This document shows, in pieces, positions 24,338 through 32,949 of a stretch of 54,758 nt of DNA. Source of the stretch: a bacterium UBP15_UBA6099 (GTDB lineage: Bacteria; UBP15; UBA6099). The translations under genes were made by a program, and so were the position numbers. The stretch's first letter is position 1; every line of letters starts with the position of its first letter. The stretch lies in contig DIWT01000032.1 in assembly GCA_002435745.1 (NCBI GenBank), forward strand, positions 1 through 54,758, in the 5' to 3' direction. The notes beneath the pieces are model-generated. The model had not been told where the DNA came from and made no database searches. It worked only from the letters and a program-made list of their open reading frames with translations.

Positions 24338-25342
24338 TTATCGTTTCAGCAGATCGTTGGAAAGCGCTTTTTTAAGCTCCGCTCGGCCTCCTGAGATGTA
24401 TGAAAAATAAGTTTCGGCCATAGCTGAAGCGGCGTCCGTTTCCGGGCGGTAGCCGAGAACCCGTTTGGCTTTGTCGATGGAATAGTCGCAGTCGGATAGG
24501 GAGAACTGGAAGTGTTCGCGGGCGACGGGGGAGAGGCCGAGCGACTGAAGGGCTTCCTCTACCGGGGCCGCGATTGCGGAAGGAATGGAGAACACGCGCG
24601 ACTTCGACCCCGTCTTTTCTATGACATCTTCGAGAAAGCTTCTGTGAGTGAACGCGTCGTCGGCGCAGATGTTGAAAGCTTCGCGGCACACTCCGGTGGT
24701 TTGCGCGCAGAGGATAAGTCCGGCGACGGCGTCCCGCGCTGCCACCATTCGGCCTTTCCTCGCGCCGTCGTCCAGAACGAACACCGGGAGGTTTCGCGAT
24801 ATCGCCTCGAAGAACCATAGCACCAGCTTGAAATGATAGAAGCCCGCGCCGAGTATCATCGGAAATCTGGGGAAGACGGTTTCGACGCCTGTTCTCAGGG
24901 AGAAGTCCGCGAGCATCCGCTCTCCCTGAAGTTTGTGGGAGGGGTATCCGGGCGGCGGGTTTTTCGGGCTGTCCTCGCGGCAAGGGACTTCCGGTTTCAC
25001 GCCGTAAAGCTCAATGGTGGAGGCGAACACGACGCGGCGCGCGCCGGATTTTTCGACGCAGCCCATGAGATTTTGCAGGCCGCCGATGTTTACGCTGCGG
25101 GCTAGAGCGGGCGAGCCGCCGCCGACATGCATGAGAGCGGCGAGGTGGTAGACAGTGTCGATTCCGTCGAGCGCCGCGCGGACGTCCCTCTCGTTTCTGA
25201 TGTCGCCGCCGACGAACTCCGCGCCGTCCGGGACGCGTTCGGGCGTCCGGAAGTCGAAGAGCCTCGCGGGGATGCCGTCGCTGATCAGCGTCCGCGCCAG
25301 ATGTTCGCCCAGCAATCCCGCTCCGCCTGTTATCAGATCCAT
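24338..25342 (-). CDS. NAD-dependent sugar epimerase/dehydratase
   Basis: This extended short-chain dehydrogenase of 334 residues probably acts on a nucleotide sugar. The NAD-binding motif is GGAGLLG (6-12). The catalytic residues are Ser/Thr in FASTIELYG and Y133-x3-K137 in GYPSHK. An HLAA motif occurs near 67. The exact sugar cannot be read from the sequence. The ATG at 25342 has GGAGGAGGGG upstream. A much longer in-frame reading would run through the glycerol-3-phosphate dehydrogenase gene and is rejected. A weak promoter is at 25398-25427, and the GGCT-like gene follows. Confidence 0.9.
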   Translation of the reverse strand: MDLITGGAGLLGEHLARTLISDGIPARLFDFRTPERVPDGAEFVGGDIRNERDVRAALDGIDTVYHLAALMHVGGGSPALARSVNIGGLQNLMGCVEKSGARRVVFASTIELYGVKPEVPCREDSPKNPPPGYPSHKLQGERMLADFSLRTGVETVFPRFPMILGAGFYHFKLVLWFFEAISRNLPVFVLDDGARKGRMVAARDAVAGLILCAQTTGVCREAFNICADDAFTHRSFLEDVIEKTGSKSRVFSIPSAIAAPVEEALQSLGLSPVAREHFQFSLSDCDYSIDKAKRVLGYRPETDAASAMAETYFSYISGGRAELKKALSNDLLKR

Positions 25343-25397
25343 AATCGCCCCTCCTCCGCCGTTCCGCCCGCGCCGTCGAAATATGCGGGTTAGCGCC

Positions 25398-25427
25398 AGT
25401 TTATCACGAACCCGCTCGCGGCGGCAA
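25398..25427 (-). promoter_or_regulatory. Possible promoter for the epimerase operon
   Basis: On the minus strand TTGCCG (25422-25427) and TAAACT (25398-25403) are spaced by 18 bp. The divergent glycerol-3-phosphate dehydrogenase has its own TATAAT at 25465-25470. Confidence 0.42.
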
Positions 25428-25464
25428 ACCTCGCCGGGATGTTTCGGCATCGCGCCCGCTGCTG

Positions 25465-25470
25465 TATAAT
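25465..25470 (+). promoter_or_regulatory. Possible -10 box for glpA/D
   Basis: A perfect TATAAT immediately preceded by TG lies about 100 bp before the glpA/D start at 25572. No good -35 is seen. Confidence 0.35.
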
Positions 25471-25571
25471 TGCGGAGGGGAGCGACGGGCGATTCCAGTC
25501 CGTTCTTCCGCCGCCCCGGCGGCAAAACGGCGCGCGAAGCGCGAGAGGCCGGAGACACGGAGAGCGCAACC

Positions 25572-27209
25572 ATGATAAGAGACCTGAAACGGCTTGGAGC
25601 GGAGAAGTTCGACCTGTTGGTGATAGGGGGAGGGATAACGGGGGCGTGCGTCGCGTGGGACGCGTCGATGCGCGGGCTGTCCGTCGCCCTTATCGACAAA
25701 GGAGACTTCGGAGCGGCGACATCCTCGGCCACGTCGAAACTGATACACGGCGGACTGAGATACCTGAAGAACTTCGAGCTTGGAATAGTGCGCGAGAGCC
25801 TCAAGGAGCGGCGCATAATGGAGTTCATCGCCCCGCACCTCGTCTCTCCATTGCCTTTTGTCATCCCAAACTACGGTATGAAGGACACGCTGATGCTGAA
25901 GGCGGGCATGACGCTTTACGATCTGCTCGGATACGACAAGGGGCGGCTGGCGGACCCCGACAAGAGGATTCCGAGCCACCGGGGCATGTCTAAGGTCGAG
26001 TTGACGAAGATGTTCCCGCGAGTTCCCGGCGAGGGACTTTCCGGAGGGTTCCATTACTACGACTGCCAGATGATATCGTCCGAGCGGCTGACGCTGAGCT
26101 TCGTGAAGGCGGCGGCGGCGGCGGGGACGACGCTCGCCAACTGGCTGGCTGTCGAGTCCTTCAAGATGAGCGGCGGGACGATTCAGGCGGCGGTCGCGCG
26201 CGACGAGATAGGCGGCGAAACAGTGGAAATACGGGCGGCATGCGTTCTTAACGCGACCGGCTGCTGGGCGGACAGGCTGCTCGGCATGGTGTCCGGCGAC
26301 GGCTCGAAGACCCGCATCGCCCGCTCGAAAGGCATACACATTGTCATTCCGCAACTGCATCCATCGGCGGCGATCGCGATGATAACCAAGACGCGGCGGC
26401 ACGTTTTCATGATGCCGTGGCGAGGCCTCACAATCGCCGGAACCACCGACACTCCTTTCAAAGGCGACCCGGACAAGCTGACGGTGACGATGAAGGACAT
26501 CGAGGATTTCACGGCGGAGATAAACGGCTGCATGCCGTCTCTGAAGCTGACGCCGGACGACGTCGTAATGACCTACGGGGGCCTGCGCCCTCTGGCTGAC
26601 CCAGACGGAGCGGTGGAGGACAGCTACGACGCTTCCCGCAAACATGAGGTGATAGACCACGCCCGCGAGGGCCTCGCAAACAACCTGCTGTCCGCGCTCG
26701 GCGGAAAGTACACCACATCCCGGTTCCTTGCCGCGCAGGTGACGGACGCCGTTTTCGGCAAGCTGGGGAAGGCCGCCGCGCCTTGCAAGACGTCTGTCAC
26801 GCGGCTGGCCACCGCGCCGGACACGAACATAGCCGACTTCAAGAAGGACGCCCTCGCGCGCCATCCCGAACTCCCGGCGGAGCTTGTGTCGCATCTCTCC
26901 ACGCAGTACGGGACTGAATGGGAAAAGGTGGCGGCGCTGCTCGATGGCGCGGGGATGAAGGAGAAACTCGTCCCCGGCTCGGAGGACGTGGCGGCGCAAT
27001 TGAAGTTCGCCGCGGAATCCGAATGCGCCGCGCATCTCGACGACGCGTTGCTTCGGCGCACGGACGCGTTGCTGTTCGGAAAACGCAGTCGCGCCGAGCT
27101 TGTCGCTCTGGCGAAGATTATGGCTCCCTCGCTAGGCTGGGACGACGCGCGTTGCGACGCCGAGGCTTCGCGGGTGGAAAACATAATAAAATCCAAATTC
27201 GCGGAGTGA
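25572..27209 (+). CDS. glpD: FAD-dependent glycerol-3-phosphate dehydrogenase
   Basis: This 545-residue flavoenzyme oxidises glycerol 3-phosphate to dihydroxyacetone phosphate and feeds electrons to the respiratory chain. The FAD-binding motif is VIGGGITGACVAWDA (GGGITG at 19-24). It is followed by FGAATSSATSKLIHGGLRYL, which is nearly diagnostic for the family, and later by MPWRGLTIAGTTDTPF and LSALGGKYTTSR. A C-terminal helical domain of about 130 residues is present. The ATG has GGAGAG upstream. It could equally be named glpA; no glpB, glpC, glpK or glpF gene is adjacent. Confidence 0.95.
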   Translation: MIRDLKRLGAEKFDLLVIGGGITGACVAWDASMRGLSVALIDKGDFGAATSSATSKLIHGGLRYLKNFELGIVRESLKERRIMEFIAPHLVSPLPFVIPNYGMKDTLMLKAGMTLYDLLGYDKGRLADPDKRIPSHRGMSKVELTKMFPRVPGEGLSGGFHYYDCQMISSERLTLSFVKAAAAAGTTLANWLAVESFKMSGGTIQAAVARDEIGGETVEIRAACVLNATGCWADRLLGMVSGDGSKTRIARSKGIHIVIPQLHPSAAIAMITKTRRHVFMMPWRGLTIAGTTDTPFKGDPDKLTVTMKDIEDFTAEINGCMPSLKLTPDDVVMTYGGLRPLADPDGAVEDSYDASRKHEVIDHAREGLANNLLSALGGKYTTSRFLAAQVTDAVFGKLGKAAAPCKTSVTRLATAPDTNIADFKKDALARHPELPAELVSHLSTQYGTEWEKVAALLDGAGMKEKLVPGSEDVAAQLKFAAESECAAHLDDALLRRTDALLFGKRSRAELVALAKIMAPSLGWDDARCDAEASRVENIIKSKFAE

Positions 27210-27259
27210 GCGCGCCTAGCCCTGCGGCGTCCGGTTGCGCGTTTTTGCCGCCCGCGTGT

Positions 27260-27289
27260 TTGTTTTGTTTTGAAGTTTTCATATATATT
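27260..27289 (+). promoter_or_regulatory. Promoter for the secreted PHP gene
   Basis: TTGTTT (27260-27265) and TATATT (27284-27289) are spaced by 18 bp in an AT-rich tract between glpD and the PHP gene. Confidence 0.45.
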
Positions 27290-27323
27290 AGAAGCGGTTT
27301 GAACCTGAAAGGAAAATGACATC

Positions 27324-28412
27324 ATGGCGATGAAGAAACTGGCGGCGGTTGCGGCGCTGGCGGTAGCGCTGTTCGGGGCGGGGTCGGCCCTCTCTCAGGA
27401 GAACAAAGACGGATTCGTGATTATCCCTATATGGTCTCACACTCACACCAACCTCGAAGGCGACGACGGAAGCCACGCTCCGAGCGAAACGAAGGAATAC
27501 CTTCAGGCGAACAAATACGGAGGAGTAATCTTCACGCCCCACACGAGCGCGCGGCTTCCCTTCCCTGAAATCAGGCGGCTAGCCGACATGTTGACGGAGA
27601 CCGACTTCTTGGCTGTGGGCGGCCGCGAAGTCTCCGCCCGAGTTGTCAGAGAAGAAGATCAGGAAGGCAAGCTGATGTGCCATCTGAACGCCGTCGGCGA
27701 CATTGACGACATACTCGTCCGGGACGGACAGTTCGACTCGAAGGAGCTTGACGCCCTGCTCGCGAAACTCGACGAGGAGGGAGCCTATTACTGGTGGAAC
27801 CACCCGTGGACGTGTCCGCAGTGGTCGCCGCTTGCGAATAAATTCTACGGCATTGAGATGTTCAACAACATCGGGACGGGATACGCAGACGGCTCTTCAT
27901 ACGCGATGACGAGAGACGCTTATCTGGCCGCGCTTAAAGGCGGCAAGAAGCTGTTCGTCACTTCCGGGATAGACATGCACATGCTGGCGCAGACGCATTT
28001 CGCGGATTTTTACACCCACGTTCTCGCGGACGAGTTCGCGCGTGAATCCCTCAAAGCGGGGATGCTCGCCGGACACACCATAGCGGGGTTCAACGCGAAG
28101 CTGTTGTTCATCAGCGCGAGGCCGTCGTTCAAGCCTGCCGCCGCGCCCGGCGCGACGTTCTCCGTCAAAGGCGGCGTGGCGATAAAGACGGTGGCCGGCG
28201 TCCCGCCTTCGCTGGTCGTATACAAGAACGGCGAGGAGGCCGCCATCTCCGCGCCGCCGGTTCTGGAAAAGCGCGGCAAAGCCGCGAAAGGCTACTTGAG
28301 TTTCGAATTGTCATTCGGCGACACGCTTCGGCCCGGAGAGACCGCCTGCTACGTGTTCGAGATTCCCAGATACATGATTTCATCGCCGTACTGCTACGAG
28401 GCGGAAAAATAA
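27324..28412 (+). CDS. Secreted PHP-domain metal-dependent protein
   Basis: This 362-residue protein has a signal peptide (1-24, cleavage near SALSQ). A PHP-type metal hydrolase domain follows with its metal-binding residues: H39 and H41 in WSHTHTN, H73 in FTPHTS, E102 in GGREVSA, H120 in MCHLNAVG, H160 in WWNHPW, and D217/H219 in GIDMH. Such proteins are phosphoesterases or related hydrolases; here the enzyme would act in the periplasm. The last 100 residues form a beta-rich domain. AAAGGA precedes the ATG. The glycosyltransferase gene follows 40 bp later. Confidence 0.85.
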   Translation: MAMKKLAAVAALAVALFGAGSALSQENKDGFVIIPIWSHTHTNLEGDDGSHAPSETKEYLQANKYGGVIFTPHTSARLPFPEIRRLADMLTETDFLAVGGREVSARVVREEDQEGKLMCHLNAVGDIDDILVRDGQFDSKELDALLAKLDEEGAYYWWNHPWTCPQWSPLANKFYGIEMFNNIGTGYADGSSYAMTRDAYLAALKGGKKLFVTSGIDMHMLAQTHFADFYTHVLADEFARESLKAGMLAGHTIAGFNAKLLFISARPSFKPAAAPGATFSVKGGVAIKTVAGVPPSLVVYKNGEEAAISAPPVLEKRGKAAKGYLSFELSFGDTLRPGETACYVFEIPRYMISSPYCYEAEK

Positions 28413-28452
28413 GAGGTCGGCCGCCGGAGAGCGAGCGCCGGCGGATGCCGCT

Positions 28453-29673
28453 ATGAAAATTCTGGCAGCAAGCTATTCGTTTCCGCCCGACGCGTCCCCG
28501 CGAGCGTCGCAGGTGTCGCGCGTTCTGTCGGAGCTTCCTGCGGAAACGACGGTTGTGTGCGCGGACAATCTGGAGGGGGCGCCCGACCCGACGGTGGCCC
28601 CCGGAATAGACTCGCGGCTCGCCGAAATCGTCAGGCTACCCCATGGCAGGCCGCTGCTCGCCAGAAGGCTCGACTACGCCGGATACCGGCTCAAAATCTC
28701 GTGGGCGCACGCGCCCGACCCTCAACGCCCGTGGGCGGACAAAGCCCGCGACTACATCCTCGACCGGCTCTCGCGCGGAACTCTCAATCCGGATATCCTC
28801 ATCACCTACGGCGCGCCGATGTCCGGACACCTCATCGGCCCGCCCGTGAAAAAATACGCCCGCATCCCGTGGATAGCCCATTTCAGCGACCCGTGGGCGG
28901 ACAACCCTTACAGGCGCGACAACCCAGCCACCGCATTCATCAACAGACGCCTCGAACGCCGCGTCGTCGAACTCGCGGACGCAGTCGTTTTCACATCCCC
29001 CGAAACCGTAGACCTCGTCATGAAAAAATACCCGAAGGAGCTGAGGCGCAAAGCCTCTTACATACCGCACTGCTTCGACCCCGCCGCCTATCCCCCCGGA
29101 GAGCCGCCGGGCGGAGAATACGTCATGCGGATGCTGGGCGGGCTGTACACTCTTCGGACGCCGGAGCCGTTTTACAAAGCGGTCGAGCGAGCCGCCGCGT
29201 CCGACCCCGCCGCTCTCTCCGGCGTCCGCTTCGAATTCTACGGCTACATCGAATCGCGACTGAAAAATCTCATCGACAAATATCCCGCCGCCAAGCGCGC
29301 CATCTCTTTTCACGGCAACGTCTCATACTCTGAAAGTCTCCGCCTCATGACGACGGCGCATTGCCTTCTGGCAATTGACGCCCCGGCGAGATTCTCCGTG
29401 TTTTTTCCGTCGAAGATAGTGGACTACCTCGGAAGCGGGCGGCACATATTCGCCGTCACCCCGCCGGGCGCGTGCGCGCGAGTGACAAGCGAGCTGGGCG
29501 GAACTGTGGCCGACCCGTCGGACGACGAAGCGGTCTACCGCGCCCTGCTCGGAATACTCCGCGCCCGCCCGGCATCTTCGCCGCCCTCCCGCAGTTCCGC
29601 ATACCTCTGTTCCAACGTCGCCGCAGAAACCATGTCGCTGCTCTCTTCGGTTGTGGCAGGAAAAATATCTTAA
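28453..29673 (+). CDS. GT4-type glycosyltransferase
   Basis: This 406-residue protein looks like a retaining GT-B glycosyltransferase. Its N-terminus KILAASYSFPPDASPRA is typical of group 1/GT4 enzymes of polysaccharide assembly. The interdomain SDPWADNPYR and VFTSPETVDL stretches, and a C-terminal FFPSKIVDYLGSGRHIFAV donor-binding region, fit the same fold. The sugar donor is unknown. It probably acts at the inner face of the membrane. The gene follows the PHP gene closely and may share its transcript. The convergent gap after it holds tandem hairpins. Confidence 0.85.
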   Translation: MKILAASYSFPPDASPRASQVSRVLSELPAETTVVCADNLEGAPDPTVAPGIDSRLAEIVRLPHGRPLLARRLDYAGYRLKISWAHAPDPQRPWADKARDYILDRLSRGTLNPDILITYGAPMSGHLIGPPVKKYARIPWIAHFSDPWADNPYRRDNPATAFINRRLERRVVELADAVVFTSPETVDLVMKKYPKELRRKASYIPHCFDPAAYPPGEPPGGEYVMRMLGGLYTLRTPEPFYKAVERAAASDPAALSGVRFEFYGYIESRLKNLIDKYPAAKRAISFHGNVSYSESLRLMTTAHCLLAIDAPARFSVFFPSKIVDYLGSGRHIFAVTPPGACARVTSELGGTVADPSDDEAVYRALLGILRARPASSPPSRSSAYLCSNVAAETMSLLSSVVAGKIS

Positions 29674-29974
29674 CGAACAGTCTATAGAAGCGGCAAGCGG
29701 CAGGTCGACGGCGCCGCGCTAAGCGCAGCGGGCCAATTTATATACGAAGAATTAAATGAAAGCTCCCATTAACTATTTGGGAGGATACATCATGCATAAA
29801 GGAAAAAGCTTTATGCATGGCACGCTTGGTAGTGGGTTGAATCAACTAATAACATGTATATTTGGTAAAAAGCATCATGCACAAAAGAAAGAATTTTGCG
29901 CATGGCACACAAACTGGCGGGTAAAATCAATTAAGAACCGGTATATATTTTGCGATATGCGCAAGCGGATGAAA
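29674..29974. other. AT-rich non-coding gap with tandem hairpins
   Basis: This gap lies between convergent genes. After a GC hairpin near 29710-29732 come a small hairpin CTCCCA/TGGGAG (29763-29783) and the tandem hairpin units described separately. It is clearly more AT-rich than the surrounding coding DNA. Open frames across it have no family features. Confidence 0.6.
29791..29960. repeat. Tandem hairpin units of about 85 bp
   Basis: Unit 1 has a perfect hairpin CATGCATAAAG/CTTTATGCATG (29791-29819). Unit 2 has CATGCACAAAA/TTTTGCGCATG (29876-29904), pairing through one G-T. Each hairpin is followed by GGCAC, then GGGTnnAATCAAnnAAnAAC and GTATAT. The hairpin starts are 85 bp apart. A relative with the same order is at about 6180-6290. 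The compensating base changes suggest selection on the fold. Confidence 0.7.
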
Positions 29975-31396
29975 TCAGTCCGGGGGTGGCAGAGAGCACG
30001 GCCCCGCGACTGCGGAGCCAGACGCGCAATATGCTTCTTCGCGTTTTTTCATGCGGGTTTTCCACGAGCCTTTGCGGTAAATGTGAAGGAGAATCAGCAT
30101 GTTGGCGAAAGAAGCGATGGGGATGCTGGCCCAGACGGCCGTAAGTCCGAATGGAGTGACAGCGGGCAGAAGGAACGCAAGCCCGACGCTGAAGAAGGAG
30201 CGGACGGAAGCGCCTATCATGGAGGGCACGTTGTCGCCCGCGCCGCCGAAGGCGCTGTTGAGCACTATGACCACGCCGAGCACAACGCCGTTGAAAGCCA
30301 TCGCGCGCATCACCTCTCGTCCGAGCGCGACGACCTCGCTCGAAGCGGAAAAGAACCCAATGAAGAAATCCGGGAACGCCGCGAACGTGACGGAGATGAC
30401 GCCCGCGCACAACACGGAAGCAAAAACGCCTTTTTTCACCGAAGAAGAGGCGCGGGAAACCTTTTCGACGCCCAAGTTTTGTCCGACTAGGGTGGCGACG
30501 GCGGTTCCTATGCCGATGACGGGAGCCAGAGACATGTGCATCAGCCGCCAGCCTATGCCCGCCGCCGCAACCGGCCCGGCCCCCTTGTCGGCCACTATCC
30601 AGATTATCACCATGAAGCTGAAGCTCAACAGCATGAACTGCGCTCCGGACGGAGCGCCTATCTTGAACACTTCCTTAATCAGCGGCCAGTCCGGCTTAAA
30701 ACTGATCGAAAGCGGCACATGCAGATTTGATTTTCCGGCGGAAATCACCGCCACGACGTAGACCGCCGAAAACAGCGTCGAGATCATGGTCGCCAGCCCG
30801 GCCCCCGCGACTCCCATCGCCGGTATCGGTCCCCAGCCGAATATCAGCAGCGGGTCCAAGACAATGTTTATCAGCGTGGCGATCATTAACGAGTAAGTGG
30901 GAGCCTTCATGTCCCCGCTGCCGCGCAGAGCGAAGCCGAGAACGAGGGAGATTATCTGAAAAGCGAACCCGAAAGCGTAAGGGCGCAGATAGGCGGCTCC
31001 AAGATCGACCACCTCGCCTCTGCCACCGAGGGCTGTAATTATGGGTTCGGCGAAGAGAAAAGACGCGCCGCCGAAAAAAAGCCCAACTGCCGCGCCCACA
31101 AACAGCGTGTTGCGCACAGTATGCGCGGCATGCTCGAAGTTGCGGCGACCGAACGCCCGCGACACAATCGCCAGCGATCCTGTTCCTATTGCCTGACCGA
31201 GCGAAAAGAAGAAGAAGAACAGCGTGCCGGCTATCGTGATCGCCGCGACCGCTCCCATCCCAAGCCTGCCGACCCAGAAAAGGTCCACCACCGTGTACAG
31301 GTTCTGCAAACCCATGCCCAGCATCACCGGCAGGCTCATCGTTACGATGTGCCTCCAGATGCCGCCGCTTGTGACATCTCCTTTTATCGCCGCCAT
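29975..31396 (-). CDS. MATE-family efflux protein
   Basis: This 473-residue transporter of the MATE family would export drugs or metabolites using a Na+ or H+ gradient. It has about 12 predicted membrane helices in two halves. The family-like openings are GGIWRHIVTMSLPVMLG and LQNLYTVVDLFWVGRLG, and the second half has GAPSGAQFML and GIGTAVATLVGQNLG. The ATG at 31396 has GGAG upstream. An earlier in-frame TTG at 31468 has no good site. It is monocistronic in a convergent setting, with the tandem hairpins just past its 3' end. Confidence 0.93.
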   Translation of the reverse strand: MAAIKGDVTSGGIWRHIVTMSLPVMLGMGLQNLYTVVDLFWVGRLGMGAVAAITIAGTLFFFFFSLGQAIGTGSLAIVSRAFGRRNFEHAAHTVRNTLFVGAAVGLFFGGASFLFAEPIITALGGRGEVVDLGAAYLRPYAFGFAFQIISLVLGFALRGSGDMKAPTYSLMIATLINIVLDPLLIFGWGPIPAMGVAGAGLATMISTLFSAVYVVAVISAGKSNLHVPLSISFKPDWPLIKEVFKIGAPSGAQFMLLSFSFMVIIWIVADKGAGPVAAAGIGWRLMHMSLAPVIGIGTAVATLVGQNLGVEKVSRASSSVKKGVFASVLCAGVISVTFAAFPDFFIGFFSASSEVVALGREVMRAMAFNGVVLGVVIVLNSAFGGAGDNVPSMIGASVRSFFSVGLAFLLPAVTPFGLTAVWASIPIASFANMLILLHIYRKGSWKTRMKKREEAYCASGSAVAGPCSLPPPD

Positions 31397-31576
31397 GTCC
31401 GCCGCTCCGCCCGGAATACGTCCCGCCTTCCGGACATCCCGAATAGTATAATCTCCAAACTTTTTCAATAAAACCCGAAAACGACATAAGAAATTTTTGC
31501 GGCAGTCCGCGAGATATGACGAGCAAGGTTTCAGCCTGCGACGATGAAAATGCGGAAAACTGATTTGTCGTTTGAG

Positions 31577-32248
31577 CTATAAGGAATGAGAGGATGCGGA
31601 GCCGAGGTTGATGGAGACGGCGGAGTCGGCGAGACGGCGGGCCTGCTCGACGTTGTGAGTTGAGAAAACGATGGTCGCCCCCTTAGATTTCGAGGCATCT
31701 AGGATGAGGGCTTCAATCATTTCCGTGTTTGCCGCATCCACATTGCCTGTCGGCTCGTCGAGGAGAATGGCTTCCGGGTTGATGATGAGGGCGCGGACGA
31801 GGGCGGTAAGCTGAGCCTCGCCGCCGGAGAGAGAGCGGGCGTTGCGGCGGGCCAGTTTCGAAAGTCCGGCGCGTTCGAGCAGGGCGTCCGCGCGTTCGAG
31901 CGCCTCGCGCGCCGGAACGCCTCTCGCCCTCAGCCCGTAGGCCACGTTCGCTCTGGCCGAGCAGTTGAACAGGAATGGCGTCTGGGAGATGTATGTCATC
32001 CGTCTGCGGGCCGCGCTCACCGCCGACGGAGAGTCCATAGGAGCGTCGTCGAAGAAGACGCGGCCCCGGATGGGTTTGACAAACCCGTTGAGAGCGCGAA
32101 GCAGAGTAGTCTTGCCAGCGCCGTTCGCGCCGAGCAGGGCGACCCGGCCCCCTTGCGGGATGGCCAGAGAGTCAATCTCGACGACCGGGCGGCCGTCGTA
32201 CCCGGCGGCGAAGTTTTCGAGTCGGAAAGCGGGGCGCGTTAGAGTCAT
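31577..32248 (-). CDS. tupC: Tungstate ABC transporter ATP-binding protein
   Basis: This 223-residue ATPase energises the tungstate importer. The Walker A motif GANGAGKT is at 40-47, the signature is RSLSGGEAQLTALVRAL, Walker B is AILLDEPTGNVD, and the H-loop is FSTHN. The ATG overlaps the tupB stop by 4 bp (ATGA), and GGGGGAGG lies upstream. The assignment to tungstate comes from the neighbouring TupA and TupB. The ATPase alone could also serve molybdate. Confidence 0.88.
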   Translation of the reverse strand: MTLTRPAFRLENFAAGYDGRPVVEIDSLAIPQGGRVALLGANGAGKTTLLRALNGFVKPIRGRVFFDDAPMDSPSAVSAARRRMTYISQTPFLFNCSARANVAYGLRARGVPAREALERADALLERAGLSKLARRNARSLSGGEAQLTALVRALIINPEAILLDEPTGNVDAANTEMIEALILDASKSKGATIVFSTHNVEQARRLADSAVSINLGSASSHSL

Positions 32249-32949
32249 CCTGCCGCCTCCCCCGCGCGCGCCTGCAGCGCGCGAATGGCTATGTTCGCGG
32301 CGAGGGCCACAGCCATCAGAACCACTCCGAGCGCCAGAGCCACGGCGAACTCGCCCTTGCTTGTTTCGAGGGCTATCGCGGTGGTCATAGTGCGGGTGGC
32401 TCCGCGAATGTTGCCGCCGAGCATCATCGCCACGCCGACCTCGCCGACAGCGCGCCCGAAAGCGGCGGCTACCGCGGTCATGAAAGCGAACCGGCCTTCG
32501 AGGACGACCGTTGCGGCGGCGCGCGCGCGCGTCGCTCCAAGCGTCAGAGCCGTCTCCGCCGCGCGGCGGCCCATGCTGCGCGCCGCAGACATCGACAGCG
32601 TGACCGTCAGCGGAAGCACGAGAACAAACTGTCCCAATATCATTGCCGAGGGGGTGTACAGCAGCTCGTAAACGCCCATCGGTCCGTTGCGCGTCAGCAA
32701 CGCATAGCCTAGCAGCCCGATCACCACCGTGGGCATCGCCATCAGAGTGTTCAGGAGGGTTGTCGCGACCCCGCGGCCGGGGAATTTGTATGAGGCCACC
32801 GCAAGCCCGGCGGGGATCCCGACGACCGTCGCCATCGCTGTCGCCGCGAACGACGTGTACAGCGATGTCCACACCGCCGACATCACTTCGGGGTCCGCCG
32901 ACGCTATCAGATTGACCGCCTCGGAAAGCGAGTCGCCCATGTATCCCAT
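32245..32949 (-). CDS. tupB: Tungstate ABC transporter permease
   Basis: This 234-residue permease has about five or six membrane helices. The family EAA-like loop reads AETALTLGATRARAAATVVL, and an FGRAVGEVGVAMMLGGNI region follows. These are typical of TupB, whose length is about 230 residues. The start codon overlaps the tupA stop (TGATG), and the stop overlaps tupC. The three genes are therefore tightly coupled. Confidence 0.92.
   Translation of the reverse strand: MGYMGDSLSEAVNLIASADPEVMSAVWTSLYTSFAATAMATVVGIPAGLAVASYKFPGRGVATTLLNTLMAMPTVVIGLLGYALLTRNGPMGVYELLYTPSAMILGQFVLVLPLTVTLSMSAARSMGRRAAETALTLGATRARAAATVVLEGRFAFMTAVAAAFGRAVGEVGVAMMLGGNIRGATRTMTTAIALETSKGEFAVALALGVVLMAVALAANIAIRALQARAGEAAG

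Noticed and set aside
24338..25864. A 508-residue reading of the epimerase gene with a long N-terminal extension
   Set aside because: The extension runs antisense through the start of glpD and has no family features. The ATG at 25342 has a strong ribosome site and the typical NAD-binding N-terminus.
25404..27035. A 543-residue minus-strand open frame across glpD
   Set aside because: It is the antisense of a confidently identified FAD enzyme and has an Arg/His-rich composition typical of shadow frames in GC-rich DNA.
156..27209. tRNA or rRNA genes
   Set aside because: No cloverleaf-like or rRNA-like segment was recognised by eye in the gaps between genes; a covariance search would be needed to exclude unusual ones.
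29791..29904. CRISPR array
   Set aside because: Only two imperfect hairpin units with conserved, not unique, intervening sequence. No cas genes are present.
29756..30490. A 244-residue rightward open frame over the tandem hairpins
   Set aside because: Most of it is antisense to the MATE gene, and the first part is the repeat region. No domain is visible and no ribosome site is convincing.
31577..32872. A 431-residue reading of tupC
   Set aside because: The first 200 residues are an Arg-rich out-of-frame reading of tupB. The ATG at 32248 overlaps the tupB stop and has a good ribosome site.
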